A DNA stretch of 64,000 nucleotides from Rhizobium bangladeshense (GTDB lineage: Bacteria; Pseudomonadota; Alphaproteobacteria; Rhizobiales; Rhizobiaceae): assembly GCF_017357245.1 (NCBI RefSeq), contig NZ_CP071612.1, forward strand, positions 1,615,001 to 1,679,000, read 5' to 3'. A program made the translations under genes and the position numbers. The first letter of the stretch is position 1; the number at the start of each line of letters is the position of its first letter. Shown here piece after piece: positions 35,209-44,657 of this stretch. A model generated the notes under the pieces. That model was given only the letters and a program-made list of their open reading frames with translations, searched no databases and had not been told where the DNA came from.

Positions 35209-35525
35209 TTCGCTGGCGAAGCCGGATCGGCCTGCTGCGTTGGTGGCCGTGATCTATGCGGATCGCGGCAAAACCGCAAGAGTGTTTGTGAAGAATTTTT
35301 GATTTTTTTGGCGGTGGTCGTCTCCCTTGCCGTATGGATCGGGCGCGACCGGGCTGTGGAAAAAGGGAAGGGGAAGGCGGCGGGCATATGAGTTTTGCCG
35401 GTGCTGCCGGCTTCGAACATGCTGTGGTTGGGCTGCGGATTACGGAATTGCCGGCTTTCCGGTGGCGAGGCGGCGGCTTTGTCAAAACAATTCAGCGGCT
35501 GTCATGGTTTTGTCTCCAAACCTGC

Positions 35526-35554
35526 TTGACACTAAAAGGCGAACCCCGTAGTTA
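35526..35554 (+). promoter_or_regulatory. Sigma70 promoter of tRNA-Asp pair
   Basis: TTGACA (35526-35531), a 17-base spacer and TAGTTA (35549-35554), about 68 bases before the first tRNA-Asp. The remainder of the gap 35209-35621 holds nothing I can support. Confidence 0.7.
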
Positions 35555-35621
35555 GCCGCTCATCGAAACGGGCAGCCGTTTTGGTGGGGGTGCGAAGGCA
35601 TCCGGATTGCTTGAAATGAAT

Positions 35622-35698
35622 GCGGGTGTAGCTCAGTCGGTTAGAGTGCCGGCCTGTCACGCCGGAGGTCGCGGGTTCGAGCCCCGTCACTCGCGCCA
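35622..35698 (+). tRNA. tRNA-Asp (anticodon GTC), copy 1
   Basis: A 77-nt cloverleaf: acceptor GCGGGTG/CACTCGC, D-arm AGCTCAGTCGGTTAGAGT, anticodon loop CTGTCAC, T-loop GGGTTCGAGCCCC, encoded CCA. The next copy begins 52 bases on. Confidence 0.97.
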
Positions 35699-35749
35699 TT
35701 TCAAAGCAGGCGTCCAATCGCCGCCGTCCGGCTCTTCCGTCCGTCATGC

Positions 35750-35826
35750 GCGGGTGTAGCTCAGTCGGTTAGAGTGCCGGCCTGTCACGCCGGAGGTCGC
35801 GGGTTCGAGCCCCGTCACTCGCGCCA
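35750..35826 (+). tRNA. tRNA-Asp (anticodon GTC), copy 2
   Basis: Identical over all 77 nt to copy 1 at 35622-35698. No promoter is evident in the 51-base spacer, so both are probably processed from one transcript. Confidence 0.97.
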
Positions 35827-36073
35827 TTCCTTCCGAAAAGCCATGCAATTTCCAGGGGTCAGGCATGCAGCTTGAATCGGCTTCTGCGGATTTGTCGCGA
35901 CATCGTTGCATCTGCTTGATAATGTCCGCGCGCGGCGCGTCGAATTGCCTCTGTAAAAGTCTTGCGCCGGGGCGTCGGCTGCGCTAACCACGGCTTGTTG
36001 CAACGCACGTTCGCTTGCCGGGCAATTGCCCAAATGCGCTGCCTGGCGCCTCCGGCAAGCAAGGATGAACATG

Positions 36074-36439
36074 ATGACTGAACTGCTCAGTTCCTATATT
36101 CCGATCGCTATCTTCATCGCCATAGCGCTCGTTATCGGCCTGGCGCTGCTCATTGCGCCGTTCGCCGTGGCTTTCAAAGCGCCCGATTCGGAAAAGCTCT
36201 CGGCTTACGAATGCGGTTTCAACGCCTTCGACGACGCCCGCATGAAGTTCGATATCCGCTTCTACCTCGTGTCGATCCTCTTCATCATCTTCGACCTCGA
36301 GGTCGCCTTTCTCTTTCCCTGGGCCGTTTCCTTCGGCGCCATCGGCTGGTTCGGCTTCTGGTCCATGATGGTCTTCCTCTTCGTGCTGACCATCGGCTTT
36401 ATCTATGAATGGAAGAAGGGAGCCCTGGAATGGGAGTGA
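36074..36439 (+). CDS. nuoA: NADH-quinone oxidoreductase subunit A
   Basis: First gene of the complex I operon; a 121-residue membrane subunit with three helices near the quinone site. The signature [26 protein letters not shown] contains the mobile-loop Cys. I choose the ATG at 36074 ([10 protein letters not shown]), 9 bases after AAGGA; ATGs at 36065 and 36071 are in frame. The 247-base gap upstream (35827-36073) shows no clear promoter. It overlaps nuoB by 10 bases. Confidence 0.96.
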   Translation: MTELLSSYIPIAIFIAIALVIGLALLIAPFAVAFKAPDSEKLSAYECGFNAFDDARMKFDIRFYLVSILFIIFDLEVAFLFPWAVSFGAIGWFGFWSMMVFLFVLTIGFIYEWKKGALEWE

Positions 36440-37014
36440 CCGCTGTGAGCAATCAGCCGCTCGTCGCGCCGCAGCCGAAGGGGATCATTGACCCTTCGAC
36501 CGGCAAGCCGATCGGCAGCAATGACGCATTTTTGGGCGAGATCAACAACGAGCTCGCCGACAAGGGTTTCCTCGTCACCTCGACGGACGAGCTGATCAAC
36601 TGGGCCCGCACCGGCTCGCTGATGTGGATGACCTTTGGTCTGGCCTGCTGCGCCGTCGAAATGATGCAGCTCTCCATGCCGCGTTATGACGTCGAACGCT
36701 TCGGTTTTGCGCCGCGCGCTTCGCCGCGCCAGTCCGACGTGATGATCGTCGCTGGCACGCTGACCAACAAGATGGCGCCGGCTCTGCGCAAGGTCTACGA
36801 CCAGATGCCCGAGCCGCGCTACGTCATCTCGATGGGCTCCTGCGCCAATGGTGGCGGCTACTATCACTATTCCTATTCCGTGGTGCGTGGCTGCGACCGC
36901 GTCGTGCCGATCGACATCTACGTGCCGGGCTGTCCCCCCACGGCGGAAGCGCTGCTTTATGGCGTGCTTCTGCTGCAGAAGAAGATCCGGCGCACCGGCA
37001 CGATCGAACGCTAA
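36430..37014 (+). CDS. nuoB: NADH-quinone oxidoreductase subunit B
   Basis: Peripheral-arm subunit that binds the last iron-sulfur cluster, N2, next to the quinone site. The 194-residue product supplies the four cysteines: the tandem pair in [11 protein letters not shown], one in [10 protein letters not shown] and one in [11 protein letters not shown]. The ATG at 36430 ([10 protein letters not shown]) starts inside the end of nuoA, implying translational coupling. Confidence 0.97.
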   Translation: MGVTAVSNQPLVAPQPKGIIDPSTGKPIGSNDAFLGEINNELADKGFLVTSTDELINWARTGSLMWMTFGLACCAVEMMQLSMPRYDVERFGFAPRASPRQSDVMIVAGTLTNKMAPALRKVYDQMPEPRYVISMGSCANGGGYYHYSYSVVRGCDRVVPIDIYVPGCPPTAEALLYGVLLLQKKIRRTGTIER

Positions 37015-37032
37015 GGGTTAAGGACAAGGCAT

Positions 37033-37635
37033 ATGAGTGAAGCCCTGACTGAGCTTGCCTCCTATCTTGGCGAAGCGCGCGGCAACCTGATCGCCGCATC
37101 GCAGATGAAGTACGGCGAGCTGACGCTGACGACAACGGGTGAAAACCTGATCGCGCTGCTGACCTTCCTGCGCGACGACGCCAAATGCGGCTTCGTCAAC
37201 CTGATCGATATTTGCGGTGTCGACTGGCCGCAGCGTGAGCTGCGCTTCGATGTTGTCTACCATCTGCTGTCGCCGAAGAGAAACCTGCGCATCCGCGTCA
37301 AGGTGGCTACCGACGAGGATACGCCGGTGCCTTCGGCCTGCGCCGTCCATCCCGGCGCCGACTGGTTCGAGCGCGAGACCTGGGATATGTACGGCGTGCT
37401 CTTTACCGGCCATCCGGATCTGCGCCGCATCCTGACCGACTACGGCTTCGAAGGTCACCCGCTGCGCAAGGACTTCCCGACCACCGGTTTCGTCGAGGTC
37501 CGTTACGACGACGCGGCAAAGCGCGTCGTCTATGAGCCAGTGGAACTGAAGCAGGAATTCCGCAACTTCGACTTCATGTCGCCATGGGAGGGAACTGAAT
37601 ATGTTCTGCCTGGCGACGAAAAGGCGAAGCAGTAG
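37033..37635 (+). CDS. nuoC: NADH-quinone oxidoreductase subunit C
   Basis: The 30-kDa subunit of the complex I peripheral arm, 200 residues. The signature is [22 protein letters not shown] near 113, followed by [20 protein letters not shown]. It is separate from nuoD, unlike the E. coli NuoCD fusion. The spacing to nuoB is 18 bases. Confidence 0.97.
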   Translation: MSEALTELASYLGEARGNLIAASQMKYGELTLTTTGENLIALLTFLRDDAKCGFVNLIDICGVDWPQRELRFDVVYHLLSPKRNLRIRVKVATDEDTPVPSACAVHPGADWFERETWDMYGVLFTGHPDLRRILTDYGFEGHPLRKDFPTTGFVEVRYDDAAKRVVYEPVELKQEFRNFDFMSPWEGTEYVLPGDEKAKQ

Positions 37636-37700
37636 GATCTAAAAACTACACTATTGCCTATTGCCCACTGGCTAATGCCTGCAATAGCGGAGCACGCAGC

Positions 37701-38891
37701 ATGACCGAACATAACGTCCGCAACTTTAACATCAATTTCGGACCGCAGCATCCGGCGGCGCACGGCGTTCTTCGTCTTGTCCTGGAGCTTGACGGCGAAA
37801 TTGTGGAGCGGGTCGATCCGCATATTGGGCTGTTGCATCGCGGCACCGAGAAGCTGATCGAGACCAAGACCTATTTGCAGGCTGTGCCCTATTTCGATCG
37901 CCTCGATTATGTCGCGCCGATGAACCAGGAGCATGCCTATGCGCTCGCCGTGGAAAGGCTGCTTGGCATCCAGATCCCGATCCGCGGCCAGTTGATCCGC
38001 GTTCTCTACTCGGAAATAGGCCGCATCCTCTCGCATCTCTTGAACGTCACGACGCAGGCCATGGACGTCGGCGCGCTGACCCCGCCGCTCTGGGGTTTCG
38101 AAGAGCGTGAAAAGCTGATGGTGTTCTACGAGCGCGCCTCCGGTTCGCGCATGCACGCGGCTTATTTCCGTCCGGGCGGTGTCCACCAGGATCTGCCGGA
38201 AAAGCTCGTGCAGGACATCGGCGATTGGTGCGATCCTTTCCTGAAGGCGCTCGACGACATCGACAACTTGTTGACCGGCAACCGCATCTTCAAGCAACGC
38301 AACGTCGATATCGGCATCGTCTCGCTTGAGGATTGCTGGGCCTGGGGCTTCTCCGGCGTTATGGTGCGTGGTTCGGGTGCTGCCTGGGATTTGCGTCGCG
38401 CCCAGCCCTACGAATGTTATTCCGACCTCGAGTTCGATATCCCGATCGGCAAAAACGGCGACAATTACGACCGCTATTTGATCCGCATGATCGAAATGCG
38501 CGAATCGGTCCGCATCATGAAGCAATGCGTCAACCGCCTGCTCTCCGATGCGAAGACCGGTCCTTACTCGTCGATCGACGGCAAGGTCGTTCCGCCGAAG
38601 CGCGGCGAGATGAAGCGCTCGATGGAAGCGCTGATCCACCACTTCAAGCTCTACACCGAAGGCTACCATGTGCCGGCGGGTGAGGTTTATGCTGCCGTTG
38701 AGGCCCCTAAGGGCGAGTTCGGCGTATATCTCGTCTCCGACGGCTCCAACAAGCCTTATCGCTGCAAAATCCGCGCTCCTGGTTACGCCCATCTGCAGGC
38801 GATGGACTTCATGTGCCGCGGCCATCAGCTTGCCGATATCGCCGCCGTCCTCGGCTCACTCGACATCGTTTTCGGCGAGGTGGACCGCTGA
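37701..38891 (+). CDS. nuoD: NADH-quinone oxidoreductase subunit D
   Basis: The 49-kDa subunit, forming the quinone-binding cavity with NuoB. The 396-residue product has [22 protein letters not shown] near the front, with the quinone-ligating His, and [10 protein letters not shown], and ends with DIVFGEVDR as expected. Its stop overlaps the start of the small secreted-protein gene (TGATG). Confidence 0.98.
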   Translation: MTEHNVRNFNINFGPQHPAAHGVLRLVLELDGEIVERVDPHIGLLHRGTEKLIETKTYLQAVPYFDRLDYVAPMNQEHAYALAVERLLGIQIPIRGQLIRVLYSEIGRILSHLLNVTTQAMDVGALTPPLWGFEEREKLMVFYERASGSRMHAAYFRPGGVHQDLPEKLVQDIGDWCDPFLKALDDIDNLLTGNRIFKQRNVDIGIVSLEDCWAWGFSGVMVRGSGAAWDLRRAQPYECYSDLEFDIPIGKNGDNYDRYLIRMIEMRESVRIMKQCVNRLLSDAKTGPYSSIDGKVVPPKRGEMKRSMEALIHHFKLYTEGYHVPAGEVYAAVEAPKGEFGVYLVSDGSNKPYRCKIRAPGYAHLQAMDFMCRGHQLADIAAVLGSLDIVFGEVDR

Positions 38892-39163
38892 TGCGACTTC
38901 TGCCGCTGGCCGTCGCAATCCTTCTCTCGGCGTCCGGGGTTTCGGCCCAGGAGGCCGACACCCTCGGCACGCCGCTGGGTCATAAGGAAGTGACGCCGCC
39001 GGGGCAGCAATCGTCCATGGGCGAGCTTTTGTCCAAGGGCTATCAGATCAAGGCCGCCATTCCGAATGGCGGCAAATTCGTCGTATTTATGCAGAAAGAC
39101 CAGTCGGCCTATGCCTGCGAAATGCAGTCTTTGACCGCTTCGCGGTGTGGAACCCTAAACTGA
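38891..39163 (+). CDS. Small secreted protein inside the nuo operon
   Basis: A 90-residue exported protein with signal peptide [20 protein letters not shown] (cleavage near 20). The mature part is hydrophilic, with GYQIKAAIPNGGKFVVFMQK, and two cysteines in YACEMQ and SRCGTL that could form a disulfide. It is not a complex I subunit of any species I know. It is translationally coupled to nuoD and followed 16 bases later by nuoE, so it must be made with the complex. Its role (periplasmic assembly factor or passenger) is unknown. Confidence 0.85.
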   Translation: MRLLPLAVAILLSASGVSAQEADTLGTPLGHKEVTPPGQQSSMGELLSKGYQIKAAIPNGGKFVVFMQKDQSAYACEMQSLTASRCGTLN

Positions 39164-39179
39164 CAAGGCGTGAGGAAGA

Positions 39180-40343
39180 ATGTCCGTTCGTCGATTAGCC
39201 GAAGATCAATTTCAGCCTGCCGCATTCGCTTTCAGCGATGAAAATGCGGTCTGGGCGGACAAGACGATCCAGAAATACCCCGCCGGCCGCCAGCAGTCGG
39301 CAGTCATTCCGCTACTGATGCGGGCGCAGGAACAGGACGGCTGGGTCACGCGCGCGGCGATCGAAAAGATCGCCGACATGCTCGACATGGCCTATATCAG
39401 AGTGCTCGAGGTCGCGACCTTCTATACGCAGTTCCAGCTGCATCCTGTAGGCACGCGCGCCCATGTCCAGGTCTGCGGCACGACGCCGTGCATGCTGCGC
39501 GGTTCGGAAGCGCTGATGTCGGTCTGCAAGAGCAAGATCCATGCTCATCCCTTCGAGCGAAATGCCGAAGGCACGCTCTCCTGGGAAGAGGTCGAATGTC
39601 TTGGCGCCTGCGTCAACGCCCCGATGGTGATGATCGGCAAGGACACCTATGAGGATCTGACGCCCGAGCGTCTCGAAGAGATCATCGATGCCTTTGCCGC
39701 AGGCAGTGGCGCGAGCATCAAGCCGGGCACCCAGATCGACCGCATATTCTCGGCGCCCGAAGGCGGTCCGACCTCGCTGACGACGGAAGAGCCGAAGGCA
39801 AGGGCACGCGCCAAGAAGACCGATGCCGGAACCGTGTCGGCTCCCGCTGACGGCGCGCCGGTCCCGCCTTCCGAGGCCGCCCGCCCGAAGAGCACCGATG
39901 CCGAAACTAATGCCGCGCTGAAGACGCCGGCAACGGCTCCGAAGGCGGCTGCGAAGAACGCCAAGGCAGCCGAGGAGCAGCCGGTTTCCGGCACAGCGCC
40001 TGCCGAGCCGGCGCCGGCCGCCGCCAAGGCCGAAACCGCCCCGGCGGCCAAGCCCAGCCTGACCGACAAGAACCGCCCGGCCGGCATCGAAAAGCCCGCC
40101 GCACCGGATGATCTGAAGATGATCTCGGGCGTCGGTCCGAAGATCGAGGCGACATTGAATGAAATCGGCATCTTCACCTTCTCGCAGGTCGCGGGCTGGA
40201 AGAAGGCCGAGCGCGAATGGGTCGATGGCTACCTGAATTTCCGCGGCCGCATCGAACGCGACGACTGGGTCAAGCAGGCCAAGGCGCTCGCCAAGGGCGG
40301 CGAAGCGGAATATATCAAGGTCTTCGGCAAGAAGCCGCGGTAA
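39180..40343 (+). CDS. nuoE: NADH-quinone oxidoreductase subunit E with HhH tail
   Basis: The 24-kDa subunit with the N1a [2Fe-2S] cluster. Ligands are Cys99, Cys104, Cys140 and Cys144 (CGTTPC and CLGAC). The 387-residue product is about twice the usual length: after residue 170 comes an Ala/Pro/Lys-rich linker (about 180-305), then a helix-hairpin-helix-like module (DDLKMISGVGPKIEATLNEI near 315, GRIERDDWVKQAKALAKG near 355). The same module ends the protein at 41661-42344. Such tails occur in rhizobial NuoE and, as I recall, in rhizobial L21; their function is unknown. Confidence 0.95.
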   Translation: MSVRRLAEDQFQPAAFAFSDENAVWADKTIQKYPAGRQQSAVIPLLMRAQEQDGWVTRAAIEKIADMLDMAYIRVLEVATFYTQFQLHPVGTRAHVQVCGTTPCMLRGSEALMSVCKSKIHAHPFERNAEGTLSWEEVECLGACVNAPMVMIGKDTYEDLTPERLEEIIDAFAAGSGASIKPGTQIDRIFSAPEGGPTSLTTEEPKARARAKKTDAGTVSAPADGAPVPPSEAARPKSTDAETNAALKTPATAPKAAAKNAKAAEEQPVSGTAPAEPAPAAAKAETAPAAKPSLTDKNRPAGIEKPAAPDDLKMISGVGPKIEATLNEIGIFTFSQVAGWKKAEREWVDGYLNFRGRIERDDWVKQAKALAKGGEAEYIKVFGKKPR

Positions 40344-40353
40344 GAGGTGAAGC

Positions 40354-41658
40354 ATGTTACAAGATAAAGACCGCATCTTTACCAACATCTACGGCCTCAA
40401 GGACAAGTCCCTGAAGGGCGCAATGAGCCGCGGCCACTGGGACGGCACCAAGCAGATCCTCGAAAAGGGCCGCGACTGGATCATCAACGAGATGAAGGCC
40501 TCTGGCCTTCGCGGCCGCGGCGGCGCCGGCTTCCCCACGGGTCTCAAATGGTCCTTCATGCCGAAGGAAAGCGACGGCCGCCCGCATTACCTCGTCGTCA
40601 ATGCCGACGAATCGGAGCCTGGCACCTGCAAGGACCGCGACATCATACGCCACGATCCGCATACGCTGATCGAAGGCTGCGTCGTTGCAAGCTTCGCCAT
40701 GGGCGCCAATACCGCCTATATTTATGTGCGCGGCGAATACATCCGCGAGCGCGAAGCGCTGCAGGCGGCGATCGACGAATGTTATGATTATGGCTTGCTC
40801 GGCAAGAACAACAAGCTTGGCTGGGACATGGACATCTTCGTCCATCACGGCGCCGGCGCCTATATCTGCGGCGAGGAAACCGCGCTGCTCGAAAGCCTCG
40901 AGGGCAAGAAGGGCCAGCCGCGCCTGAAGCCGCCGTTCCCCGCCAATATGGGCCTCTACGGCTGCCCGACGACTGTTAACAACGTCGAGTCGATCGCTGT
41001 CGCGCCGACGATCCTGCGCCGCGGCGCCGGCTGGTTCTCCGCCATCGGTCGTCCGAACAACGTCGGCACCAAGCTGTTCATGCTCTCCGGCCACGTCAAC
41101 AAGCCGTGCACGGTCGAAGAGGAAATGGGCATCACCTTCCGCGAACTGGTCGACCGCCACGCCGGCGGCATCCGCGGCGGCTGGGACAATCTGCTCGCCG
41201 TCATTCCGGGCGGCGCATCCTGCCCGATCGTTCCGGCCAAGGATATCATCGATTGCCCGATGGATTTCGACGGCCTGCGCGGCGTCGGCTCCTCTTTCGG
41301 CACGGCTGCGTCGATCGTTATGGACAAGTCCACCGACGTCATCAGGGCGATTGCCCGCATCTCCTCCTTCTTCAAGCATGAGAGCTGTGGACAGTGCACG
41401 CCCTGCCGCGAAGGCACGGGCTGGATGTGGCGGGTGATGGAGCGCATGGCCAAGGGCAATGCCCAGAAGCGCGAGATCGACATGCTGTTCCAGGTGACGA
41501 AGCAGATCGAAGGTCACACCATCTGCGCCCTCGGCGATGCCGCCGCATGGCCGGTTCAGGGCCTGATCCGCAACTTCCGTTCCGAGATCGAAAAACGCAT
41601 CGACCAATATACGGCAAGCGCCCTCGACCACGGCGCGGTTCTGGAGGCGGCTGAATAA
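40354..41658 (+). CDS. nuoF: NADH-quinone oxidoreductase subunit F
   Basis: The 51-kDa subunit: oxidises NADH, carries FMN and cluster N3. The 434-residue product has the FMN loop [16 protein letters not shown], the NADH-binding [20 protein letters not shown], and the [4Fe-4S] site [10 protein letters not shown] plus a Cys in [13 protein letters not shown]. It lies 10 bases after nuoE. The stop is followed after two bases by the start of the HhH protein gene. Confidence 0.98.
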   Translation: MLQDKDRIFTNIYGLKDKSLKGAMSRGHWDGTKQILEKGRDWIINEMKASGLRGRGGAGFPTGLKWSFMPKESDGRPHYLVVNADESEPGTCKDRDIIRHDPHTLIEGCVVASFAMGANTAYIYVRGEYIREREALQAAIDECYDYGLLGKNNKLGWDMDIFVHHGAGAYICGEETALLESLEGKKGQPRLKPPFPANMGLYGCPTTVNNVESIAVAPTILRRGAGWFSAIGRPNNVGTKLFMLSGHVNKPCTVEEEMGITFRELVDRHAGGIRGGWDNLLAVIPGGASCPIVPAKDIIDCPMDFDGLRGVGSSFGTAASIVMDKSTDVIRAIARISSFFKHESCGQCTPCREGTGWMWRVMERMAKGNAQKREIDMLFQVTKQIEGHTICALGDAAAWPVQGLIRNFRSEIEKRIDQYTASALDHGAVLEAAE

Positions 41659-41660
41659 TC

Positions 41661-42344
41661 ATGACGGACAAGGCATCCAAGAGTGGGAAGAAGGAAGAGA
41701 CTGCCGATTTCGCGGCCGGCTTCGGCCGTCTTGCCGCGGAGATGCTGGAAAACGCGCAGGCGATGCCTGTGCATCCGCTAATGGCGCACCCTGCCGCAGC
41801 CTTTGCCGCCGCAACGGCAATCGGCTTCGGCTTCTCGACGCAGATGGCGGGCGCCGTTTTCGGAGCCTTCCAGAGCGCTCTGGAAACCACCGGGAAGCTC
41901 GCTGCAGCCCTTGATGACACGCCGCCGGACGAGCCGGCGCCTGAAGTCGACATCCAACCGGAGAATATCCGTACGGCCGGCAAAGCTCTCAGCAAGCCCG
42001 CGGCCGAGAAGCCTGTGGTCGAGAGGAGAGCGGGGCCGAGATTGACGGTTGTCAAGCCGACTAGCGCGCCGGTTCCGGCAAGCCAGCCAAAGCCGGCTGT
42101 GAAGGCGAAAGCTGCTCAGCGGGCTGCAAAGGCCGACGATCTCAAGCTGATCGCCGGCATCGGCCCGAAGCTGGAGCAAGTGTTGAATGCCAAGGGCATT
42201 CGCAGCTTCGCCGAGATCGCCGCCTTGACCGATGAGGATATCGCGCGGCTGGACGCGGAGCTTGGCTTTAACGGCCGCATCGCGCGTGACGACTGGATTG
42301 GTCAGGCGAAGGTTCTGGCCGGGCGGGGTCGCAGAAGGAAATGA
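41661..42344 (+). CDS. HhH-domain protein inserted in the nuo operon
   Basis: A 227-residue protein between nuoF and nuoG, not a known complex I subunit. The N-terminal part (about 20-90) is an Ala-rich helical segment (FAAGFGRLAAEMLENAQ, HPAAAFAAATAIGFGFS), phasin-like in feel. A linker follows, then the HhH-like module DDLKLIAGIGPKLEQVLNAK and GRIARDDWIGQAKVLAGRG, closely similar to the NuoE tail. This suggests the two proteins meet the same partner. It has a two-base gap after nuoF. The function is unknown. Confidence 0.85.
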   Translation: MTDKASKSGKKEETADFAAGFGRLAAEMLENAQAMPVHPLMAHPAAAFAAATAIGFGFSTQMAGAVFGAFQSALETTGKLAAALDDTPPDEPAPEVDIQPENIRTAGKALSKPAAEKPVVERRAGPRLTVVKPTSAPVPASQPKPAVKAKAAQRAAKADDLKLIAGIGPKLEQVLNAKGIRSFAEIAALTDEDIARLDAELGFNGRIARDDWIGQAKVLAGRGRRRK

Positions 42345-42348
42345 ACTG

Positions 42349-42369
42349 TCCGGCCATGAACTGGCCGGA
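42349..42369 (+). other. Hairpin between HhH gene and nuoG
   Basis: TCCGGCCA (42349-42356) and TGGCCGGA (42362-42369) are perfect complements with a 5-base loop, directly after the stop of the HhH gene. No T-run follows. The 219-base gap is the largest inside the operon; the hairpin may stabilise or process the upstream mRNA. The small frame 42341-42583 there overlaps nuoG and looks accidental. Confidence 0.5.
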
Positions 42370-42563
42370 GATATGGCGGATCGGCGAAGGGGCGGGGCCT
42401 CACGCTGCAGATGCCGGTGCGGGTTCCGCGTCTGGAACGCGCGACAGAGAATTTGGGCGACATCGGCTGTCGGCAGGACGAAAGGTCCGGCTCGGCAAAG
42501 AGAATGTTGCAAAACAGGTTTGTTTGTCGGCATCCGGCAAACGGGAAACAGGACTGAGCGACG

Positions 42564-44645
42564 ATGGCAAAACTGAAGATTGACGGCAACGAGATCGAAG
42601 TTCCGGATCATTTCACGCTATTGCAGGCGTGCGAAGAGGCCGGTGCTGAAGTTCCGCGCTTCTGCTTCCACGAGCGCCTCTCGGTCGCCGGCAATTGCCG
42701 CATGTGCCTCGTCGAAGTGAAGGGCGGTCCGCCGAAGCCGCAGGCCTCCTGCGCCATGAGCGTGCGCGACATCCGCGGCGGCCCGAACGGCGAGCTGCCG
42801 GAGGTCTTCACCAATACCGCGATGGTCAAGAAGGCCCGCGAAGGCGTAATGGAGTTCCTGCTGATCAACCATCCGCTGGATTGCCCGATCTGCGACCAGG
42901 GCGGCGAATGCGATCTGCAGGACCAGGCGATGGCCTTTGGCATCGACACCTCGCGCTACCAGGAAGACAAGCGCGCCGTCGAGGACAAGTATATCGGTCC
43001 GCTCGTCAAGACGGTGATGAACCGCTGCATTCATTGCACACGCTGCGTCCGCTTCACCACCGAGGTCGCAGGCATTTCCGAACTCGGCCTGATCGGCCGC
43101 GGCGAGGATGCCGAGATCACCACCTATCTCGAACAGGCGATGACCTCCGAACTGCAGGGCAACGTCGTCGACCTCTGCCCGGTCGGCGCGCTCACCTCCA
43201 AGCCCTTCGCCTTCACCGCGCGCCCTTGGGAATTGAACAAGACCGAATCGATCGACGTGATGGATGCCGTCGGTTCCGCAATCCGCGTCGACACTCGCGG
43301 CCGTGAGGTCATGCGCATCCTGCCGCGTGTCAACGAGGCGATCAACGAGGAGTGGATTTCCGACAAGAGCCGCTTCATCTGGGACGGTCTTAAGACCCAG
43401 CGCCTCGACCGGCCCTATGTCCGCCGCGACGGCCGCCTGCAGCCCGCGACCTGGGCAGAGGCCTTTGCCGCCATCAAGACCGCGGTCGGCGCCACCTCCG
43501 GCGACAAGATCGGTGCAATCGCCGGCGACCTTGCTTCGGTCGAGGAAATGTATGCGCTGTCCGAACTGGTGAAGTCGCTGGGATCGGAGAATCTCGACTG
43601 TCGACAGGATGGGGCGGCACTCGATCCGTCGCTCGGCCGTGCAAGCTACATCTTCAACCCGACCATATCGGGCATTGATGAGGCCGATGCGCTGCTGATC
43701 ATCGGCGCCAATCCGCGTTTCGAAGCGGCCATCCTCAATGCCCGGATCCGCAAGCGCTGGCGCCGCGGCAAGTTCCCGATCGGCGTGATCGGTGAGCCCG
43801 GCGAACTGCGCTACAACTATGATTATCTCGGCGGCGGTCCCGACACGCTGAAGGATCTGGTCGACGGGAACCATGCCTTCGCCGACGTCCTGAAGAACGC
43901 CGCCAAGCCGATGATCATTATCGGCCAGGGCGCGCTGTCGCGCAGCGACGGCGCCGGCGTTCTCGCAAGTGCCGCCAAGCTTGCCGGTTCGGTCGGTGCG
44001 GTCGTCGACGGCTGGAACGGCTTTGCCGTCCTCCATACGGCCGCTTCGCGTGTCGGCGGCCTCGATCTCGGCTTCGTGCCGGGCGCCAAAGGCGTCAATG
44101 CCGCCGAAATGCTGACGACGATGGACGTGCTCTTCCTGCTCGGCGCCGACGAACTCGACTTTACGACCAAGAAAGCCGGGCTCACCGTCTACATCGGTTC
44201 GCATGGCGACAACGGCGCCCATCACGCCGACGTCATCCTGCCGGCCGCAGCCTATACCGAAAAGTCCGGCACCTGGGTCAACACCGAAGGGCGCGTCCAG
44301 ATGGGCAACCGCGCGGGCTTTGCGCCGGGCGATGCCCGTGAGGACTGGGCGATCATTCGTGCCCTGTCCGACGTGCTCGGCAAGAAGCTCCCCTTCGATT
44401 CGCTGCGTGAACTGCGCGCCCGGCTCTATGCCGCTTTCCCGCATTTTGCCGCCATCGACGAGATCGCCGAAACCGATAGCGCCCAAATTGCCGCAGTCGC
44501 GAAAAAAGCCGGCAAGATGAACAAGTCAGGGTTTGCGTCACCGGTCAAAGACTTCTATTTGACGAACCCGATAGCGCGCGCCTCGGCTGTCATGGCCGAG
44601 TGCTCGGCATTGGCCCGCAACAACTTCAAAGTCGCGGCAGAGTAA
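42564..44645 (+). CDS. nuoG: NADH-quinone oxidoreductase subunit G
   Basis: The 75-kDa subunit, the largest of the peripheral arm, 693 residues. The N-terminal ferredoxin-type part has CHERLSVAGNCRMC, the second site CPICDQGGECDLQD, and a [4Fe-4S] site CIHCTRCVRF. The remainder is a molybdopterin-oxidoreductase-like domain without cofactor ligands that I can see. The length fits mitochondrial-type NuoG rather than the 900-residue enterobacterial form. Confidence 0.97.
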   Translation: MAKLKIDGNEIEVPDHFTLLQACEEAGAEVPRFCFHERLSVAGNCRMCLVEVKGGPPKPQASCAMSVRDIRGGPNGELPEVFTNTAMVKKAREGVMEFLLINHPLDCPICDQGGECDLQDQAMAFGIDTSRYQEDKRAVEDKYIGPLVKTVMNRCIHCTRCVRFTTEVAGISELGLIGRGEDAEITTYLEQAMTSELQGNVVDLCPVGALTSKPFAFTARPWELNKTESIDVMDAVGSAIRVDTRGREVMRILPRVNEAINEEWISDKSRFIWDGLKTQRLDRPYVRRDGRLQPATWAEAFAAIKTAVGATSGDKIGAIAGDLASVEEMYALSELVKSLGSENLDCRQDGAALDPSLGRASYIFNPTISGIDEADALLIIGANPRFEAAILNARIRKRWRRGKFPIGVIGEPGELRYNYDYLGGGPDTLKDLVDGNHAFADVLKNAAKPMIIIGQGALSRSDGAGVLASAAKLAGSVGAVVDGWNGFAVLHTAASRVGGLDLGFVPGAKGVNAAEMLTTMDVLFLLGADELDFTTKKAGLTVYIGSHGDNGAHHADVILPAAAYTEKSGTWVNTEGRVQMGNRAGFAPGDAREDWAIIRALSDVLGKKLPFDSLRELRARLYAAFPHFAAIDEIAETDSAQIAAVAKKAGKMNKSGFASPVKDFYLTNPIARASAVMAECSALARNNFKVAAE

Positions 44646-44657
44646 GGGCAGGAACTC

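Noticed and set aside
35508..35525. Pho-box-like CTGTCAT before tRNA-Asp
   Set aside because: The second repeat (TTGTCTC) matches only four of seven positions; a single CTGTCAT near 19459 was rejected for the same reason.
42341..42583. 80-residue frame between the HhH gene and nuoG
   Set aside because: It overlaps the nuoG start in another frame, lacks a ribosome-binding site and resembles nothing known.
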